Below, one piece after another: positions 5,770-6,632 of a DNA stretch of 6,632 bases. The DNA is taken from contig CANBRH010000042.1 of assembly GCA_947371865.1 (NCBI GenBank), positions 1-6,632 of the forward strand. Reading direction: 5' to 3'. Within the stretch, counting starts at the first letter, position 1. Each line of letters starts with the position of its first letter. Both the position numbers and the translations under genes were made by a program. The stretch comes from Actinomycetota bacterium. Its GTDB lineage: Bacteria; Actinomycetota; Actinomycetes; Nanopelagicales; Nanopelagicaceae. Under the pieces are notes generated by a model that was given only the letters and a program-made list of their open reading frames with translations, had not been told where the DNA came from and did no database searches.

Positions 5770-6132
5770 ATGTCAACTAAATTGAGCACAAACGTAGCCG
5801 TCGATATGACTACAGAGATTACAAACCTGCCCCTTAGATTCAGAATCAGCGCATTCGATCGACCAAACCTGGCTTTAGGCCAGAGGATAAAACTTTCTTT
5901 CGCTGGATTGACGCTTCGAGCTCAACTTTTAGCAAGTGATGCTGTTGTAAGGCATGACGAGTTGTGGGGAAAGGTGAGGCGATCTTTACAAGGTGATCGC
6001 GGCGACGTCCCTGGGTGGGTCTTGGTTGTGTTAATGACCACCGGTTTGATCACTGGCATTTGGACTGTTGCTGCCCCTCGACTATCTGCAATATTGACCC
6101 ATTCGCTTGATTCAATGAACAACATTCGATAA
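5770..6132 (+). CDS. Flp-like small pilin/pseudopilin candidate with a long N-terminal leader
   Basis: A 120-residue protein with one hydrophobic segment near 81-102 (VPGWVLVVLMTTGLITGIW). It is preceded by QGDRG at 74-78, which could be a class III prepilin leader cut after Gly78. The mature part would then be 42 residues: a hydrophobic helix and a short polar tail ending in SMNNIR, the size of Flp pilins. Flp pilins normally have Glu at position 5 after the cut; here that position is Trp (DVPGW), so classification is tentative. The leader would be 78 residues, much longer than usual, and contains no recognised domain. It starts at ATG 5770 with a strong ribosome site and ends directly against the next gene (TAA then ATG). 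Its position after tadABC supports a pilus role. It could instead be a single-span accessory protein of the tad apparatus. Confidence 0.6.
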   Translation: MSTKLSTNVAVDMTTEITNLPLRFRISAFDRPNLALGQRIKLSFAGLTLRAQLLASDAVVRHDELWGKVRRSLQGDRGDVPGWVLVVLMTTGLITGIWTVAAPRLSAILTHSLDSMNNIR

Positions 6133-6510
6133 ATGAAGGAATTTTGGTGGCATCGACACTGGTCCGCATTTGTCGAATCCCGATTCCATCAGGAAGCGCG
6201 TGATCGTGGATCTGTGGAGAGTGCATTGGTCCTAATTCCAACATTGATGCTCTTCATGGGAGTACTTCAAATATCTGGCTTCTTCTTATTCCAAACGGGC
6301 ATCTCAAATTTCACGCAGGGCAAGGTCGCAAAAGCTGCTCTCTTTGGTTCGAATGAGAATCTTGATAACTTCGATGTTGACACCATCGCCTTGCCCGGAG
6401 GCGGCTCGATTCTTTTAGGTTCCAAGGCGGAAAGTTTGCCGGCGATCTCAACTCTATTTTTACGGCAAATGAAGACGAATTCAACAGGAATCGCAATACG
6501 TGAGAATTAA
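6133..6510 (+). CDS. TadE-like minor pseudopilin candidate
   Basis: A 125-residue protein with a charged N-terminus, a leader-like EARDRG (21-26), then SVESALVLIPTLMLFMGV and a single helix near 31-53. The arrangement RG, then a short Glu-containing stretch, then a long hydrophobic helix matches TadE/TadF minor pseudopilins, where cleavage after Gly is done by the Tad prepilin peptidase. The Glu is third after the proposed cut (SVE) instead of fifth. About 72 soluble residues follow, with GGGS and a C-terminus NSTGIAIREN, expected outside the membrane. ATG 6133 begins immediately after the stop of the Flp-like gene, with no Shine-Dalgarno, so translation is probably coupled. It is likely the third member of the pilin group and would help assemble or prime the pilus. 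Confidence 0.65.
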   Translation: MKEFWWHRHWSAFVESRFHQEARDRGSVESALVLIPTLMLFMGVLQISGFFLFQTGISNFTQGKVAKAALFGSNENLDNFDVDTIALPGGGSILLGSKAESLPAISTLFLRQMKTNSTGIAIREN

Positions 6511-6514
6511 CGGA

Positions 6515-6632
6515 ACAGCCATGAATCGCACAGCCATGAATCGCACAGCCATGAATCGCACAGCCATGAATCGCACAGCCATGAATCGCACAGCCATGAA
6601 TCGCACAGCCATGAATCGCACAGCCATGAATC
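6515..6632 (+). repeat. 15-bp tandem repeat, at least seven full units, reaching the window end
   Basis: The unit ATGAATCGCACAGCC repeats without a single change in seven complete copies from 6521 to 6625. A partial ACAGCC (6515-6520) precedes them and 7 bases of an eighth copy follow. The array continues past the window. Perfect identity suggests recent expansion. Confidence 0.97.
6521..6632 (+). CDS. Possible start of the next tad-cluster gene, (MNRTA)n N-terminus, cut by window end
   Basis: In the frame starting at ATG 6521 the repeat reads MNRTA over and over and puts eight in-frame ATGs at 15-base spacing (6521, 6536, 6551, 6566, 6581, 6596, 6611, 6626). The gene would begin 10 bp after the TadE-like gene, where tad clusters often place another TadE/TadF/TadG-like gene, and GGA at 6512-6514 could serve as a weak ribosome site. 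Another plus frame (ESHSH repeat) is also open, so coding is not proven. No domain is visible; the identity depends on sequence beyond the edge. It could be a repeat in a purely non-coding region. Confidence 0.4.
   Translation, partial: MNRTAMNRTAMNRTAMNRTAMNRTAMNRTAMNRTAMN

Overview
The window looks like chromosomal DNA from an actinobacterium of modest GC content (about half or slightly below, by eye). Two things suggest this: the start of an actinobacterial-type fused 2-oxoglutarate dehydrogenase/decarboxylase (kgd/odhA/sucA) at the left edge, and a compact tad-type pilus locus with no outer-membrane secretin or lipoprotein gene. A low-GC freshwater lineage such as Nanopelagicales is possible, but that is only an inference.

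Layout: (1) 1-320, minus strand: N-terminus of Kgd, running off the left edge. (2) 321-605: divergent region holding nine 18-bp tandem repeats. (3) 606-1466, plus: classical short-chain dehydrogenase with a complete N-S-Y-K tetrad and an uncertain start. Its last codons are duplicated just after the stop. (4) 1516-1959, minus: small four-helix membrane protein, convergent with the SDR. (5) 2013-2450, plus: small stand-alone protein resembling a degenerate GGDEF domain. (6) 2564-6510, plus: tad cluster with the secretion ATPase tadA, platform proteins tadB and tadC (4-bp and 7-bp overlaps), a 226-bp gap with three 53-bp tandem repeats, then two small prepilin-like proteins (Flp-like and TadE-like). 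(7) 6515-6632: 15-bp tandem repeat coding (MNRTA)n, probably the start of the next gene, cut by the window edge.

How the genes fit together: TadA would power pilus assembly through the TadB/TadC inner-membrane platform, and the two small proteins with class III-like leaders would be pilin or minor pseudopilin substrates. The gap before the Flp-like gene has the strongest Shine-Dalgarno of the window and an unusual repeat array, which suggests pilin expression is set separately from the tadABC block. The degenerate GGDEF protein just upstream of tadA could be a regulator or partner of the pilus, but nothing in the sequence proves this.

The most striking theme is four independent short direct-repeat structures (18, 36, 53 and 15 bp spacing) in 6.6 kb, all at gene edges and three of them beside gene starts. 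I found no RNA genes, transposons or CRISPR arrays.
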